Assembly (NCBI RefSeq): GCF_039962255.1
Contig: NZ_JAMPKY010000011.1
Span: 1-64,000 of the forward strand
Source: Leptolyngbya subtilissima AS-A7
GTDB taxonomy: Bacteria > Cyanobacteriota > Cyanobacteriia > Phormidesmidales > Phormidesmidaceae
Length of the DNA stretch: 64,000 bases
Direction of reading: 5' to 3'
Positions 25,018-34,242 of the stretch are shown in pieces. The notes beneath the pieces were generated by a model. The model saw only the letters and a program-made list of their open reading frames with translations, did not search any database and was not told where the DNA came from. Position 1 is the first letter of the stretch. The number at the start of each line of letters is the position of its first letter. The translations under genes and the position numbers were made by a program.

Positions 25018-25508
25018 AGAGCACTCTCCTCATAGAGACCAGGACGACAGACGATCAATCACGACAGGCCGAAGGGGATAGCTGCCAGCGGAGGAGCGCT
25101 ACTGATCCCGCGCGGGATCGGTAGCGGTCTCCGTCTAGAATCTTTCTGCCTAGCTGCCGGGCTTCAGGTTCAGGTGGGGATCAACCGTTGCCATGTAGCA
25201 TGCCAAAAACTACCGCTGGGATCAAGCCCCTGGCAAGGCTTTTCTGGCTCTGTTAGCGAAGGAGTAGGGGTTCGGGGATCAATTTGTCACAAGATCATGA
25301 CAAATTGATCCCCATGCGTATTATTGCGTCAGGAAATCATGACTTTAGCGATGGCTGGGAACGGGATAGGGAGGAGCGATCGTCCGGTTCTCTACCATGC
25401 GTTCCGATTTCGCATCCCCTGCTAGAGTTTGGAGATGCGAAGGTGATTGACGCCAACTCCCCTAAAGAACTGGCGACAACTACGCCCATTTGTTTCTGTA
25501 GCCCGCCC
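25018..25508. other. Divergent spacer with two inverted repeats
   Basis: 490 bp between the DUF4912 gene and the LmeA-like gene. An ORF from 25284 runs in frame into the downstream gene, but its first 75 codons cross both inverted repeats and look non-coding. Contains the perfect repeat at 25274-25313 and a second IR TTCGCATC (25409-25416) / GATGCGAA (25434-25441). Confidence 0.5.
25274..25313. repeat. Perfect 16-bp inverted repeat
   Basis: GGGGATCAATTTGTCA (25274-25289), loop CAAGATCA, TGACAAATTGATCCCC (25298-25313). No T-run follows on the plus strand, so it is not a standard terminator. It could be an operator, an RNA switch element or the end of a small element. Confidence 0.7.
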
Positions 25509-26273
25509 ATGACCTCTGACCCTGCTAATCCTGTCGACGCTGCCAAGGGCAGCCGCATCATCAGTCGGCTGCTACCTCCGGCCATTCGTCTGTGGCTGCA
25601 CACCCAGCTCGACCACCTGGAGGGGCTAGAGTTCGCTATCGATGGCAAAGATCGACAGATTCTAGGCGGCTACCTGCCAAGGGTGACCCTGGCAGCTCGC
25701 CAGGCGGTGTACCAGGGGCTGCACGTTAGTCAGGCCGAGGTCAAAGCGACGGATATTCGCGTCAATCTGCCCCAGGTACTGCGGGGTAAGCCGCTGCGAC
25801 TGTTGCAGCCCTTTCCCGTAGATGGCCAGGTGACAGTGCTAGCTGAGGATCTGCGAGCTTCTCTGGGTTCCCCACTGCTGGGTCAGGGATTGCGTGACGT
25901 GCTGAAGCATCTGCTGGCTGGAGCAGTGTCGGAAAAACAGGTGCCTCTAGTGCGCTGGCTGGGCGACGGGGATAAGCCTTCCGAGGTTGATATTGCTCTG
26001 GCGAGCGATCGCATGACGCTGCACTGGCCAGGGACATCCCTTAGCAATGATGCCCTGGAGCTAACTTTGGGGTTGGCGATGCGGGATGGGCGGTGGCTGT
26101 GTTTAGAGCAGCCGGTGGCCACGGTGGTTTCAGCAACCGGAGAGCCGCAGTCGCCGATTGTGTTAGACGAGACTGCCTTTGACCTGGGGCCAGAGGTCGA
26201 TATTCGCCAGCTGGCGGTTACCCCCGCAGGCATTGACCTGGTGGGTATGGTACAGGTCATTCCAGCTGACTAG
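25509..26273 (+). CDS. LmeA-like phospholipid-binding protein (DUF2993)
   Basis: 254 residues from the ATG at 25509. The family pattern is clear: RLLPPAIRLWLHTQLDHLEGLEFAIDGKDRQILGGYLPRVTLAARQAVYQGLHVSQAEV, then repeated beta strands typical of DUF2993. It lacks a cleavable signal peptide. Members bind lipid in a TULIP-like groove; mycobacterial LmeA acts on lipomannan. The cyanobacterial role is unknown. Its stop codon lies inside the 19-bp inverted repeat at 26269-26321. Confidence 0.75.
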   Translation: MTSDPANPVDAAKGSRIISRLLPPAIRLWLHTQLDHLEGLEFAIDGKDRQILGGYLPRVTLAARQAVYQGLHVSQAEVKATDIRVNLPQVLRGKPLRLLQPFPVDGQVTVLAEDLRASLGSPLLGQGLRDVLKHLLAGAVSEKQVPLVRWLGDGDKPSEVDIALASDRMTLHWPGTSLSNDALELTLGLAMRDGRWLCLEQPVATVVSATGEPQSPIVLDETAFDLGPEVDIRQLAVTPAGIDLVGMVQVIPAD

Positions 26274-26321
26274 TTCCACATGCCCGCATATAAGCTGTGA
26301 GCGCGGGCATGTGGAACTAGT
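26269..26321. terminator. Bidirectional hairpin with 19-bp perfect stem
   Basis: Arms 26269-26287 and 26303-26321 (ACTAGTTCCACATGCCCGC and its exact complement) enclose a 15-nt loop. It sits between two convergent genes; the LmeA-like stop codon is within the first arm. The following TTTGTAG is a poor T-run, so it may act mainly as a bidirectional or stabilising hairpin. Confidence 0.6.
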
Positions 26322-26333
26322 TTGTAGTCTTGC

Positions 26334-27749
26334 TTAACCCCTAGCCTTGGCTTTTTTCTCGGGCAGATTGCGGGGTGGAATTGCCCGACCTTCATAAAAT
26401 CGGCGTTCTAAAATCCCCAAGCCCGCCCAGGCCGCAGCGGTGGACAAAGGCACCAGACCCATCAGGATGGTGGCAAAACTGGTGAGGCTGCCCGTGGCGA
26501 TCGCGATCGGCAGCAGCGACCAGACCACCGCACTCACCCCCAGCAGCCCCCAGCGAAGTTTTTGGATGCGATCCAGCGCTGTGCGGCAGCTGTGGCAGTG
26601 CTGGGTGTGGGAGTGGTAGCGATCGAGCAGCGCGACTTGGCTCAACGCCGGTTCAAGGGATTGCCCAGGGAATGGATCGGCCTCAAAATCGCTGACCCAG
26701 TTACGAAAGGCCAGCACGTAGCGATCGGCCTGGGTGGGCAGGTAGCACGCCTGGGCGTAGGTGCGATTGGCTCTCTCCAGTTCGCGCTCTTGTAAGTGCA
26801 GAAAAATCTGGTCATCTTCGAGCACGCCATTGTTGCCAATGTGGCTATACCAGCGAGGTGTGAGGCCAATCACCGTAGCGGGCAATTTTGACGAAAACTT
26901 AAAGGGAAAGCGGGCAAACAACCGGCACTTGCCCTTGCTCATCGGGGTGGCGTAAACCACGGTCAGGGTGCGGCCAAACTGCTTTGAAGTGAGGTCGTGG
27001 TACATCAGTGCCGGGGCGACGAAGGTGGTGTGCTGGGTTCCCAGCGTGCCCTTGCGGGGGCCTTCAGGCCAGAGTCCCTGGAATCCCTGCTTCCCGGCAT
27101 TCAGCACCTCCATTTCCATGGGGGCCGCGTTTTCTCGCTTGCCGACGGTTTTGTGGTGGGTGTAGGGAATGTGGCTGACATCTAGCACATTTTCGAGCAG
27201 GGTGAGGGCGTCGTAGGGCAAGTCGCGAAAGGTGTTGAGCACAACCCAGCCGTCGGGTTCCTCCTCAACTGGACCCATAATGGGCACCTCAACTTGAGGC
27301 GCATTCTCTGCTTTGCCAGGATAGACAAACAGCAGCCCCTGCCGGACGGCAGTGGGCATAGAGACAGCGCAGGCCCGACCCGACTGCTGGGCCTTGGCCT
27401 CAGCCGCCTGCTGAGGAATATAGGTGCAGGCACCGTCGCCAGAGAATGTCCAACCGTGGTAGGGGCACTCTAGCTCACCAGATTCATTCACCCGGCCCTC
27501 GGATAGGGGAGCGAGGCGGTGGGGGCATTTGTCTTCGAACACGCGCCAGGCCTGACCCTTGGCATCCCACCAGATGACGATGCCCCGGTCGAGCAGGGTG
27601 AAGCGGGTAGGCTGCACCGGGTCAAGGTCTTCTACATAGGCAACGGGGTACCAGGCCTCGGCCCAGTCAAACCGGGCGGGATTGGGGCCACCGGCGGGCA
27701 AGGCGGCGGTGAAACCCGTGGACTGGGGAGCGATCGCAAGGGATGTCAT
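26334..27749 (-). CDS. Rieske oxygenase, pheophorbide a oxygenase/TIC55-like
   Basis: 471 residues. The Rieske [2Fe-2S] site near 70-95 has CPHRLAPLSEG and CPYHGWTF. The mononuclear iron site is in LLENVLDVSHIPYTHHKTVG (D-x3-H-x4-H). The PaO domain follows. Near 385 a CxxC motif (HTQHCHSCRTAL) matches the redox-active pair of the PAO/TIC55/PTC52 group. Two C-terminal transmembrane helices (LLGVSAVVWSLLPIAIATG, FATILMGLVPLSTAAAWAGL) anchor it to a membrane. Plant relatives open the ring of pheophorbide a or act on protochlorophyllide; the cyanobacterial substrate is not settled. Monocistronic. Confidence 0.88.
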   Translation of the reverse strand: MTSLAIAPQSTGFTAALPAGGPNPARFDWAEAWYPVAYVEDLDPVQPTRFTLLDRGIVIWWDAKGQAWRVFEDKCPHRLAPLSEGRVNESGELECPYHGWTFSGDGACTYIPQQAAEAKAQQSGRACAVSMPTAVRQGLLFVYPGKAENAPQVEVPIMGPVEEEPDGWVVLNTFRDLPYDALTLLENVLDVSHIPYTHHKTVGKRENAAPMEMEVLNAGKQGFQGLWPEGPRKGTLGTQHTTFVAPALMYHDLTSKQFGRTLTVVYATPMSKGKCRLFARFPFKFSSKLPATVIGLTPRWYSHIGNNGVLEDDQIFLHLQERELERANRTYAQACYLPTQADRYVLAFRNWVSDFEADPFPGQSLEPALSQVALLDRYHSHTQHCHSCRTALDRIQKLRWGLLGVSAVVWSLLPIAIATGSLTSFATILMGLVPLSTAAAWAGLGILERRFYEGRAIPPRNLPEKKAKARG

Positions 27750-28245
27750 GGGCTAGTCCCGGTGGTAAACCATTTCTCTTTACATTCTGCAATATTTTTG
27801 TGAGTCAGGGGCTGGGTTGCGTCGGTGATTCTCCCCTGGGGCGATCGGGCTCGGATGCCCAAAACCTCAAGAAAGGGTAGAATGCGCTAGACATGAGCCA
27901 TATTTGAGATTTCGGTAGGCTTACCCAGGCTGTTTTTAGCTACTGTGCCTTAATTTGAAGTTAAATTGTCTCGATTAAGTGCCTTTCTGGTAGCGGAATG
28001 CTTTAGCTTTAGCGCAGGGTAGAGCAAGTCTAGTATCCAGTCAGGGCATGACTTTTAGACTAGGTTAGAAAAATTGTTTCTCCGGCTCGAGCTGAGCTTT
28101 CTCAATGAGCGGCAGTCGGGAATAGGGTTAGGGGCTTCTGTATAGCTATAGGTGAGCCCCACTGTGCAGCGGCTAAGGTCGAAGGCGGGTGTGGCGGGTA
28201 ATAGCTTGCCAAACGTAATTGCTTCTCTCTTGCTATGTCTGACGC
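27750..28245. other. Divergent spacer, no gene seen
   Basis: About 500 bp between divergent promoters of the Rieske oxygenase and the diguanylate cyclase. No ORF of note and no strong hairpin was found. Confidence 0.5.
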
Positions 28246-30288
28246 ATGACGCGCCAATCCCTTCCCCAGCCCGATATTAGTCAATCGCAGATTCTCGACA
28301 TAGTGACTGCAATCTGCGAGGCGTCGGCAGCGGGCGGTGAGCTAGAGGCGTTGCTTCAGCAGGGGGTAGATCGGCTGCGATCGCTCCTCGATACCGATCG
28401 GGTGGTGATCTATCAGGTGTTATCTCCCGAGGATGGCTTGGTCATCGCTGAGTCGGTGGCTGCCCCTTGGCAGCCTTTGCAGGGCGAGCGAATCAATGAA
28501 TCCTGCTTTGCCAGCAGTGAGGAAGATCGCTATCGCCGGGGCCAACTGAGTCTGGTGGCCGATGTGCAGCACAGCACCCTTGACCCCTGCTACGCCGAAT
28601 TGCTGAGTCGCCTACAGGTGCAGGCCAACTTAGCGGTTCCGATATTCGCGGGGCCGCACTTATGGGGCCTGCTCATTGCCCACCACTGCCGCAGCCCCCG
28701 CCCGTGGAACTTATCGAGCTGTGATTTGCTAGTGCATGCGGCGCGTCACCTTGGCCAAGGCGTTTACCAACACGGACTGCAACAGCAGCTCCAAGCCTTT
28801 TCTGTCCGTAGCCAAACTGAGCAGCTGTTTGATCTCTTTACCCATCACGTTGAGCAAGTTTTGTTTATTCGCGATGCGGTGTCTGGCCAGTTTTTGTACG
28901 TCAGCGCCGCCTACGAACGCATTTGGGGCCATGCTCCCGCACTGCTCTACAGCGATCCTGGCCTGTGGCTCCGGCAGATACATCCTGACGATTTGCCTCA
29001 GGTGCAGGCCTCCCTGGGCCGACAGTTTGAAGGCAATTCTGTGCGGCGGGAGTATCGCATCGTGCGCCCCAACGGCGACGTGCGCTGGGTGCAGGCCCAT
29101 GTGCAAGTGGTCAACGATGACCAAAATCAACCCCGCTATATGGTGGGCTGGGCCGAAGACTGCACAGAGCGCCGGGAGTTGCAGGCCAGTCTTAGGGCGA
29201 CCGAGGCTACCCTCAGCCGCCGAGTGGGGCAAGAGCAACTGCTGCGCATGCTGACGGCGCGCATGCGCGAAAGTCTCGATCTGGAAACTATTTTGGGTGC
29301 TACGGTAGCCGGCGTTAAAACGGTGTTTAGTGCCGACCGAGCGGTGATTTTTCAGATTTTGGCCAATGGCGATCGCCGCATTGCCCAGCAGGCGACCAAC
29401 CCCGAGTACATTACCATCACCGACAGCATGATTCCGTCAGGGCCGCTGCCTGCGGCCTACCTGGAGAGGCTATATACGTGGCAGCCCTACATCATCAATG
29501 ACATGGCGGCAGAGCCCTGGCCACCTGACTTGACCACGTTTCTCTCGACTGTTGGAGTTGAGTCGGCGATGATTGCGCCCATTGCCCATCCCTTTGGGGG
29601 CGACCGCCATCCCCTGTGGGGCATTTTAGTGGTCCATGCCTGCGGCGAACACCGCCAGTGGCAGCCCTTTGAAGCCAACATGCTGCAACACTTCGCTGAT
29701 CAGCTCAATACGGCCCTGCATCAGGCCGAGCTGTATCACCAGCTTCAGGCGGCTAACCAGGAGCTCGATCGCATCGCTAAGGTAGACAGCCTCACGCAGC
29801 TCGCCAACCGCCGCTGGCTCGATGAATACCTCAGTCAGCAGTGGCAGCGGCTAGCTCGAGAGCGCAAACCGCTGAGCGTGGTGCTGGCTGATGTCGATTA
29901 TTTCAAACCCTACAACGACACCTACGGCCACGCTGCGGGAGATCAATGTCTGGTAGAAATTGCCAGCGCTATGCGCTTCGGCGTTCGTCGCCCCGCTGAC
30001 CTGGCCGCCCGCTACGGCGGTGAAGAATTTGCCCTGGTGCTGCCCGATACCGACACCGCCGGGGCCATTCGCGTGGTGCAGCTGGTGCGCCATCACCTGC
30101 AAACCCTCGCTCTGCCCCATGGGGCCAGCCCCAGCGGCGATACCATCACCCTCAGCTTTGGAATTGCCACCGTCAGACCCAGCCCCGACAGCTCAGCCGA
30201 GGCCATTTTAGAAATCGCTGACCAGGCCCTCTACGCCGCTAAAGATGCCGGCCGCGATCAGTATCAGGTGTTTCAACCTCGGTATTAG
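28246..30288 (+). CDS. GAF-PAS-GAF diguanylate cyclase
   Basis: 680 residues, soluble. GAF 1 spans about 15-165 (LLDTDRVVIYQVLS, VQANLAVPIFAGPHLWGLLIAHHC), phytochrome-like in sequence but without the CH chromophore pair. A PAS/PAC block spans about 190-310 (LFIRDAVSGQFLYVSAAYERIWG, VRWVQAHVQVVNDD). GAF 2 spans about 325-490. GGDEF spans about 510-675 with VDSLTQLANRRWLDEYL, DVDYFKPYNDTYGHAAGD and active-site GGEEF at 591-595. The inhibitory I-site RPAD (582-585) lies five residues before it, so product inhibition by c-di-GMP is expected. The stop overlaps the convergent gene by four bases. Confidence 0.9.
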   Translation: MTRQSLPQPDISQSQILDIVTAICEASAAGGELEALLQQGVDRLRSLLDTDRVVIYQVLSPEDGLVIAESVAAPWQPLQGERINESCFASSEEDRYRRGQLSLVADVQHSTLDPCYAELLSRLQVQANLAVPIFAGPHLWGLLIAHHCRSPRPWNLSSCDLLVHAARHLGQGVYQHGLQQQLQAFSVRSQTEQLFDLFTHHVEQVLFIRDAVSGQFLYVSAAYERIWGHAPALLYSDPGLWLRQIHPDDLPQVQASLGRQFEGNSVRREYRIVRPNGDVRWVQAHVQVVNDDQNQPRYMVGWAEDCTERRELQASLRATEATLSRRVGQEQLLRMLTARMRESLDLETILGATVAGVKTVFSADRAVIFQILANGDRRIAQQATNPEYITITDSMIPSGPLPAAYLERLYTWQPYIINDMAAEPWPPDLTTFLSTVGVESAMIAPIAHPFGGDRHPLWGILVVHACGEHRQWQPFEANMLQHFADQLNTALHQAELYHQLQAANQELDRIAKVDSLTQLANRRWLDEYLSQQWQRLARERKPLSVVLADVDYFKPYNDTYGHAAGDQCLVEIASAMRFGVRRPADLAARYGGEEFALVLPDTDTAGAIRVVQLVRHHLQTLALPHGASPSGDTITLSFGIATVRPSPDSSAEAILEIADQALYAAKDAGRDQYQVFQPRY

Positions 30289-30869
30289 GTCAGGGGCACG
30301 AGCATCAGTGCACCGTAAGCCACAGCGGTCAGCGCCACCGTGACTCCCAACAGCCCTTGGCTAAACCTAGAGCTGAGTCGGGGCAGCAGGTAGGCGCTGG
30401 CGATTAGCACCAGCACCAGTTCTATCGTGGCCCCCAAACGGCCGAAGTGATCCACATCCCAGTAGGAGACGGGGCTCATGAAGCGCACCGAGCTGAGGGG
30501 CCAAAAGTGCTGGTGGGCATCGTCGTGGTGCAGGGGTAGGTCGGCTAGGTGGTGCAGCACCATGCTGGCTCCCAAAAACCCGATCGAGGGGCCGAACCAC
30601 GACCGCCTAAGGCTATAGCCCAGCGCTACACCCAGCAGCCCCAGAGGAATGGAGTTGCCCACGGCAAAGATGGCCTGCCAGGGCTGGCTGTAGTAGGCCT
30701 CGCCCCAGATAGTTTGCTCGGGTAAACCCTGTCGACGAGCCCAGCCGTAGAATACAAACATGGCCGCATCGGGAATCAGCGCACCGATCAAGATCGGCCA
30801 GGTCATCGCTGGAGCCTCCGGGCGACGCAGCAGAGCCAGGTTGAGAATTAGGTGACTGGGAGTATTCAT
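30285..30869 (-). CDS. Multi-pass membrane protein, YdjM-like metal-dependent hydrolase family
   Basis: 194 residues with about five hydrophobic segments. The opening MNTPSHLILNLALL and the later LVLHHLADLPLHHDDAHQHFWPLS are His/Asp-rich, like the membrane-bound metal-dependent hydrolase (YdjM/DUF457) family. Function unknown. Only 7 bp separate its start from the divergent cysteine desulfurase start. It overlaps the diguanylate cyclase stop by four bases. Confidence 0.6.
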   Translation of the reverse strand: MNTPSHLILNLALLRRPEAPAMTWPILIGALIPDAAMFVFYGWARRQGLPEQTIWGEAYYSQPWQAIFAVGNSIPLGLLGVALGYSLRRSWFGPSIGFLGASMVLHHLADLPLHHDDAHQHFWPLSSVRFMSPVSYWDVDHFGRLGATIELVLVLIASAYLLPRLSSRFSQGLLGVTVALTAVAYGALMLVPLT

Positions 30870-30876
30870 AGGGCCT

Positions 30877-32034
30877 ATGGTACATCGACCGATTTATCTC
30901 GACTGCCATGCCACAACCCCGGTAGATCCGCGGGTGGTAGAGGCGATGCTGCCGTTTTTTACCGAGCACTTTGGCAACCCCGCTAGCCTTACCCACGCCT
31001 ACGGCTGGGAGGCCGAGGCGGCAGTGACGAAAGCCAGGGAAACCCTTGCCGCCGCTATCCACGCCAGCCCTGAAGAGATTATCTTTACCAGCGGAGCCAC
31101 CGAGGCCAACAACCTGGCGATTAAGGGTATCGCCGAAGCGTGCTTTAGCCGGGGGCGGCACATTATTACGGTGCAGACCGAGCACAGTGCTGTGCTCGAC
31201 CCCTGCCGCTATCTCGAATCTTTAGGCTTTGAGGTCACCTACCTACCGGTGCAGCCCTATGGGTTATTGGATCTCGATGCTCTGGAGAAAGCTTTTCGCG
31301 ACGATACCGTGCTGGTGTCGGTGATGACGGCTAACAACGAGATTGGGGTGCTGCAACCCCTGGCCGAGATTGGGGTGCGGTGCCGCGATCGCAACGTCTT
31401 CTTCCACAGCGACGGCGCTCAAGCGATCGCCAAAATTCCCCTCGACGTAGAGGCCATGAACTTAGATCTACTATCGCTGACAGCTCACAAGGTCTATGGT
31501 CCCAAGGGCATCGGTGCCCTTTACGTGCGACGGCGGCCACGGGTGCCCCTGGCCCCGCAGCTCCACGGCGGCGGTCACGAGCGGGGTCTCAGATCGGGCA
31601 CCCTATACCCGCCCCAAATTGTAGGGTTTGCTAAGGCAGTGGAGCTAGGTCTAGCCGAAATGGAAAAAGAATCCGCTCGGCTGATCGCACTGCGCCAGCG
31701 CCTTTGGAATAGCTTGCAACCTTTGGGCGGAATGCATCTCAATGGCCATGCCACCTTGCGGCTGCCCGGTAACCTTAATGTCAGCTTTGAGGGGGTCGAT
31801 GGCCAGGCGCTGCTGCTGGGGCTGCGCGGGATCGTGGCGCTGTCATCGGGGGCGGCCTGTAGCACTGCCAGCACCGCCCCTTCCCCCGTGCTCAAGGCCC
31901 TGGGGCGGGAGGATGGGCTAGCCTACGCCTCGCTGCGTTTTGGCCTGGGGCGGTTTACTACCGCTGCTGAGATCGACCAGGTGGCAGCTGGGGTGGTGTC
32001 CACGGTGCAGGCGCTGCGTCAGGCGACGGTTTGA
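30877..32034 (+). CDS. Cysteine desulfurase (NifS/IscS family)
   Basis: 385 residues. PIYLDCHATTPVDPRVVEAMLPFF is the family start. FTSGATEANNLAIKG, VQTEHSAVLDP, MTANNEIGVLQPL and HSDGAQAIAKIPLDVE follow. The PLP lysine is in SLTAHKVYGPKGIGALYVRR, and the active-site loop has SSGAACSTA with the catalytic Cys. It takes sulfur from cysteine for Fe-S clusters or thiolation. The sequence follows group I (IscS/NifS-like) rather than SufS. No iscU or other Fe-S gene is adjacent. Confidence 0.93.
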   Translation: MVHRPIYLDCHATTPVDPRVVEAMLPFFTEHFGNPASLTHAYGWEAEAAVTKARETLAAAIHASPEEIIFTSGATEANNLAIKGIAEACFSRGRHIITVQTEHSAVLDPCRYLESLGFEVTYLPVQPYGLLDLDALEKAFRDDTVLVSVMTANNEIGVLQPLAEIGVRCRDRNVFFHSDGAQAIAKIPLDVEAMNLDLLSLTAHKVYGPKGIGALYVRRRPRVPLAPQLHGGGHERGLRSGTLYPPQIVGFAKAVELGLAEMEKESARLIALRQRLWNSLQPLGGMHLNGHATLRLPGNLNVSFEGVDGQALLLGLRGIVALSSGAACSTASTAPSPVLKALGREDGLAYASLRFGLGRFTTAAEIDQVAAGVVSTVQALRQATV

Positions 32035-32155
32035 GTACCCCCACGGTTGACTCAATGGGGCATAATGAGAATTAGCTTTGGGGCTCAGGGGCATCGGCAA
32101 GAGCATTGCCCAGATTCGATTTACACCGTGTAGTGTTAAATTCCCCGGCAGGCCT

Positions 32156-33463
32156 ATGACAACCCAAGCCCGTCAGCTTAGCGACCTTCTCAAAGCCGGT
32201 ATTGAGCAAGCCCGGCTGGGCTATTTTGAGGCGGCGATCGCCCAGTTTGCTCAAGCCGTTGCCCTAGATCAAACCTGTGCTAAGGGCTTCTACAATCGGG
32301 GCTGTGCCCACCGCGATCTGGGTCGTAACGGGGCTGCGATCGACGACTTTTCGGCGGCCCTGCGCCTAGAGCCAACTTTCACCAATGCCTACATCAACCG
32401 GGGCAGCGTCTATCGGCTGGTGGGTCAGCTAAGCGAGGCCCTAGGTGATCTAGACCGGGCCATTGAGCTACAGCCCACTTCGGTGAAAGCCTACGGCAAT
32501 CGGGGCCGCATCAAGCTTGATTTAGAAGACTATGCCGGGGCGATCGCAGACTTTTCGGTGGTGCTAGTAGAGCAGCCTAAGTTCACTAAAATTCTGCTGT
32601 GGCGAGGGTTGGCCTACCTGAAGCAGGGGGCGATCGCCGCCTTGGCCGAACACCGCCGCGAGGCCTACCAGTTTGCTGTTGCTGACTTTTCTCGGTTGTT
32701 GCAGAGTCAACCCAACCACGCCGAAGCCTACAACTACCGGGCGGTAGCCCACTTTCAGCTGCGCAACACCTACCAGGCCACCCTCGACATCAACCGCGCC
32801 CTCGATTGCCAGGTTGACTATGCCGAGGCTTACATTAACCGGGGCATGCTGCGCCACGAGCTGGGCGACTTTCAGGGGGCAATCGACGACTACACCACGG
32901 TCTTACAGCTCAACCCCGAACTACAAGATCGCTCCTACAACCAGACCCTAGTGGGCCTAGCTCTCGACAGCCCCGATGCCACCCTGAGCGAAGACACCCC
33001 CCTCAACTTGCGCTTTCGCCTGGCCGACCTGTATGACAGCCGGGGGCTGCTACGGGCCCAGGTGGGCGACATGGAGGGGGCGATCGCCGACTACACTCTG
33101 GCTCTGCGCTTTAACCCCCACAGCGGTCGCATCTTGGCTAACCGAGGCCGCGTGTTTAGCCGCCAAGAAGACTATCCAGCGGCGATCGCTGATTTTGACT
33201 GCGCCCTAGAGATAAACGAGAGTGATGCCATGGCATACTGCGATCGCGGCTACGCCCTTTACTTTCTTGACGAGTGGGAGCTAGCTCTCGACGACTTCAA
33301 CTGCGCCATTGATATCAGCCCCTCCCTAGCCGAGGCCTATATCGGGCGCGGCCACACTAATATTCGTCTGGGCCATGGGGCTGCCCTGGCTATGGATGAC
33401 TTTCGCAAAGCCTTAGAGCTGTCGTGGGATAGCCGCAAATCGGAGCGATCGCGCCCGCTCTAG
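32156..33463 (+). CDS. Tetratricopeptide repeat protein
   Basis: 435 residues from the ATG at 32156 (a TTG 26 codons upstream is less likely). Almost entirely TPR units of 34 residues, with about ten recognisable (YFEAAIAQFAQAVALDQTCAKGFYNRGCAHRDLGRNGAAIDDFSAALRLEPT-type), interrupted by a non-TPR insert around 200 and 290. No signal peptide or transmembrane helix, so a cytoplasmic scaffold. Binding partner unknown. Confidence 0.85.
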   Translation: MTTQARQLSDLLKAGIEQARLGYFEAAIAQFAQAVALDQTCAKGFYNRGCAHRDLGRNGAAIDDFSAALRLEPTFTNAYINRGSVYRLVGQLSEALGDLDRAIELQPTSVKAYGNRGRIKLDLEDYAGAIADFSVVLVEQPKFTKILLWRGLAYLKQGAIAALAEHRREAYQFAVADFSRLLQSQPNHAEAYNYRAVAHFQLRNTYQATLDINRALDCQVDYAEAYINRGMLRHELGDFQGAIDDYTTVLQLNPELQDRSYNQTLVGLALDSPDATLSEDTPLNLRFRLADLYDSRGLLRAQVGDMEGAIADYTLALRFNPHSGRILANRGRVFSRQEDYPAAIADFDCALEINESDAMAYCDRGYALYFLDEWELALDDFNCAIDISPSLAEAYIGRGHTNIRLGHGAALAMDDFRKALELSWDSRKSERSRPL

Positions 33464-33598
33464 CCATTGCTGCGATCACTACCGCTGTAAAACAATCCCT
33501 GGCGCTGAGCCTGAAGTAATCGTCAATCTCAGCTGGCCTAGTCAACCGCACCGGCTCGACTATTGGGAGTCTCATACCTACCCTTTGAGCTAAACACC

Positions 33599-34093
33599 AT
33601 GGGAAAACAGGTTTCAGCAGGCCGCAAACACCCCTGGTTGGGCAGCGTGGTCGGAGCTTTGGTAGGTGCCGTCGGTCAATATCTCATTGCGGTGCTCTTT
33701 TTTTACTACGTATTCAACTGGGGTGGGCCGTTTTTTCGAAATCACGCGGGCGTTAGTTTGCCTGCCCTAGTGTTGTCATACCCGGCCTGGATATTTTTTG
33801 GGCTATCCGCTGGGCTAGGAGGACTAGGGGGTGCCTTAGGCGGCACGACGCGGCGATTGGCCAGAGGGGCAGCCCTAGGCGGTGGCACGGTTGGGTTGGT
33901 CTATCTGGCGCTGGTTGTGGTGCCACTCAACCGCATGATTGAGCTGAGTGGCGGCGACATTACCGACTACTCGACTGATACTTGGGCTGTTGTCCTCAGT
34001 CTGGTAGCGACTGTGGTTTGGGGGGCGATCGCAGGCACCAGTGCCGCCGCCATCCGAAAAATCGCCCTAACTCGGCCTAACACCTCACGCTAA
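33599..34093 (+). CDS. Glycine-rich integral membrane protein of unknown function
   Basis: 164 residues from the ATG at 33599. About four membrane segments: near 12-35 (WLGSVVGALVGAVGQYLIAVLFFYYVF), 55-75, 80-110 (ASGLGGLGGALGG-like) and 130-155 (WAVVLSLVATVVWGAIAGTSAAAI). No family recognised. Confidence 0.55.
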   Translation: MGKQVSAGRKHPWLGSVVGALVGAVGQYLIAVLFFYYVFNWGGPFFRNHAGVSLPALVLSYPAWIFFGLSAGLGGLGGALGGTTRRLARGAALGGGTVGLVYLALVVVPLNRMIELSGGDITDYSTDTWAVVLSLVATVVWGAIAGTSAAAIRKIALTRPNTSR

Positions 34094-34242
34094 GAACGTT
34101 TTGGCAAGTGGGGTCTGCGTTGACCAGCCGGGCCAGTCTTCGACTATTGCCCCCTTACCCATCCCACTGCCGCAGTTATCCCCATCAAAGCTGCAACGAC
34201 CACCGTATCTGACGGCTACCTTCTGTAGGCATCACTAAGCTG

